Below are positions 18,101 through 18,278 of a stretch of DNA of 18,278 nt, piece after piece. A model generated the notes under the pieces. It was given only the letters and a program-made list of their open reading frames with translations, had not been told where the DNA came from and ran no database searches. The DNA lies in assembly GCA_002713495.1 (NCBI GenBank), contig PATA01000018.1, positions 73,117 to 91,394 of the forward strand, written 5' to 3'. Both the position numbers and the translations under genes were made by a program. Source of the DNA: Flavobacteriaceae bacterium. GTDB lineage: Bacteria > Bacteroidota > Bacteroidia > Flavobacteriales > Flavobacteriaceae. Each line of letters begins with the position of its first letter. Positions within the stretch are counted from its first letter, which is position 1.

Positions 18101-18278
18101 GATTAATAGAGGTATTAAATATATAATTACCATTACTTGAGGTTATTCTTACAGGGAAAGTAGTAGTTGAAACTGATCCAGAATAATAACCACCCTGAGT
18201 ATTTACAATAAATTGTCCAGTACCTCCCCCACATGGAATTGGTGTGATTGAACCCTCGGTGAGAACTAGGGGACCTCC
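15156..18278 (-). CDS. Giant SprB-like surface adhesin with T9SS type B C-terminal domain, 5' end missing
   Basis: Secreted, cell-surface multidomain protein probably involved in adhesion or gliding. The frame is open from the right edge to the stop at 15156, giving at least 1040 residues; the TTG at 17642 is internal, not a start. Upstream are five or six SprB-like repeats of about 90-190 residues. Many show an early cysteine, a GG-P-Y-xx-W core (for example SGGISPYTIKW at 134-144) and a late GC or NC (such as Cys85). A PKD domain follows at about 848-939 (FGDGN, HEY, GTYYATIRIYN). The last 101 residues are a gliding-motility-associated C-terminal domain (VFTPNGD ... GTFILLR), the T9SS type B sorting signal. 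The porP-like gene begins 2 bases downstream. Binding target is unknown, and the N-terminus and signal peptide are outside the window. Confidence 0.9.
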   Translation of the reverse strand, partial: GGPLVLTEGSITPIPCGGGTGQFIVNTQGGYYSGSVSTTTFPVRITSSNGNYIFNTSINPGQDIVVSNLPFADTYTVAVTDESGCLPEVSIPITLVNEAASGLSANADITGVQDCASSTPSPNGPTIKLDGSISGGISPYTIKWERRNQLTLDTFSISFSGNISPTDIGILGIDIDGSTFTSSITVNNNTGVLDLTSNLASVINSDPILEAYLSGSTIIVRGQVINSTTPLSVGSVFGLTMNLTPITPTAKTVWNEVPNTAGFEVLTGLNVGYYRAVVSDSSGCGSILVGNNTQGGFVFEIDDPTQLEIKDIEFDDITCNQNTASIRFKLGNGQFDLVPDPTVFEFTLNGTTLQSTVSGGSSLSSGASSSLATNVLSGNSYTPDLNTNYVLIQNLQAGSYNMEVNNNQTNCTVLLNFEIEDLSSISYSGINDFTISACDDSYQGVFFDPFLISGGTPFLDASGQPYYSLKWDYYPDPNSTANATAFNGLSNNITFSPLPGKYNLTITDKNGCTITDASGNPQTIEFLFTPEFSGIEVVGVANASGASSTPVSCQIDAEDGTIAIDVQGENGSIPPPYEINWDVQGADLNPNEAILLFQGVTASKDSLEVYSILVNNIPFTYSTQIPNEPIESVVQELAKIVDNSPQLTAVVEPAPIVGSTQNIQIRITSVSGAAISLQIASLTSQLKMLNTTVSSANWTPLDGTNGNSNFTGFTSLNNLAEGTYRYTISSASLSGCSGGTTSTNYQFQGIITVENENVLQIRSGPTVDSALCSGQAGTIFLDVYSGKTGPLSFRYGGNPVTATEIGEDQYIIEIDNPVNSASLEILNLAGCGIARQINIGIGTPEFDYESVNSLLTGGQILAREDVTFYDRSEDEYDSFEIIFGDGNQTEVLERNQPDPITHEYAISGTYYATIRIYNDLDCRAELTKAIKVGKGYSVLSPNVFTPNGDIFNQCYKPLFNGLVEATFRVYDAQGALLYEEIGVPPTDPTKQALTLTGWCGPDQTGDEKKEIITPFFIYTLDGKTADGVEVFRDGTFILLR
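15159..15461 (-). other. T9SS type B (gliding-motility-associated) C-terminal domain of the adhesin
   Basis: Encodes the final 101 residues. SPNVFTPNGD opens the domain, RVYDAQGALLYE replaces the usual NRWG-type strand, WCGPD corresponds to the WDG position, and FIYTLDG leads to the closing GTFILLR. This matches the layout of the gliding-motility-associated C-terminal domain family. In F. johnsoniae, such type B domains need a cognate PorP/SprF protein for secretion. Two cysteines (residues 954 and 999 of the partial protein) are unusual. Confidence 0.8.
15738..18278 (-). repeat. Protein-level SprB-like repeats in the adhesin
   Basis: At least five diverged modules can be laid out, each opening near a cysteine before a Gly/Asp-rich strand and ending in a Y-x-hydrophobic-x-hydrophobic-x-D/N strand with GC or NC. 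Closing examples are TYTVAVTDESGC, YYRAVVSDSSGC, YNMEVNNNQTNC, YNLTITDKNGC and YRYTISSASLSGC. The DNA itself is not repetitive, so the modules diverged long ago. Module borders are approximate. Confidence 0.6.

Noticed and set aside
17951..18133. Minus-strand 60-codon frame near the right edge
   Set aside because: It lies in another frame within the adhesin coding sequence and is a low-complexity Leu-rich shadow.

Overview
The window looks like a piece of chromosome from a low-GC, probably marine member of the Bacteroidota (Flavobacteriia). The evidence is very A+T-rich coding sequence, no convincing Shine-Dalgarno sites, Bacteroidota-type -7 boxes (TAnnTTTG), a PorP/SprF-family outer-membrane protein, and a giant adhesin with a type IX secretion (T9SS) type B C-terminal domain. 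No rRNA, tRNA, insertion sequence, prophage or CRISPR array was found. Gene density is very high, with no gene-free stretch above 100 bases.

Plus-strand block, 1-12373. A housekeeping run opens the window: the 3' part of a phospho-sugar mutase, an MsbA-type ABC exporter (1-base overlap), an RsmB-like RNA cytosine methyltransferase, and the large single-chain purine enzyme PurL. Next comes a fatty-acid group: a long-chain acyl-CoA synthetase, a MarR-family regulator, a very-long-chain-type acyl-CoA dehydrogenase, and a six-helix DUF998-like membrane protein that overlaps the dehydrogenase by one base. A perfect 18-bp palindrome lies just before marR, next to a consensus -7 box. It is a good candidate for the regulator's own operator. 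The fadB/fadA genes that I recall sitting beside this regulator in related genomes are absent here.

Minus-strand block, 18278-12375, in transcription order. First is a secreted adhesin of at least 1040 residues, whose N-terminus lies beyond the right edge. It is built of cysteine-bounded SprB-like repeats, a PKD domain and a gliding-motility-type C-terminal domain. Two bases later comes its probable T9SS partner, a PorP/SprF-family protein. After a 64-base gap with its own candidate promoter comes a secreted YwrD-type gamma-glutamyltranspeptidase-like hydrolase. The two blocks converge with stop codons one base apart.

Most of the content is ordinary for the group. The parts most worth a second look are the MarR palindrome and trimmed beta-oxidation locus, the divergent cysteine-containing T9SS sorting domain paired with PorP/SprF, and the non-canonical GGT homologue. 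I did not find convincing evidence for an entirely new system.
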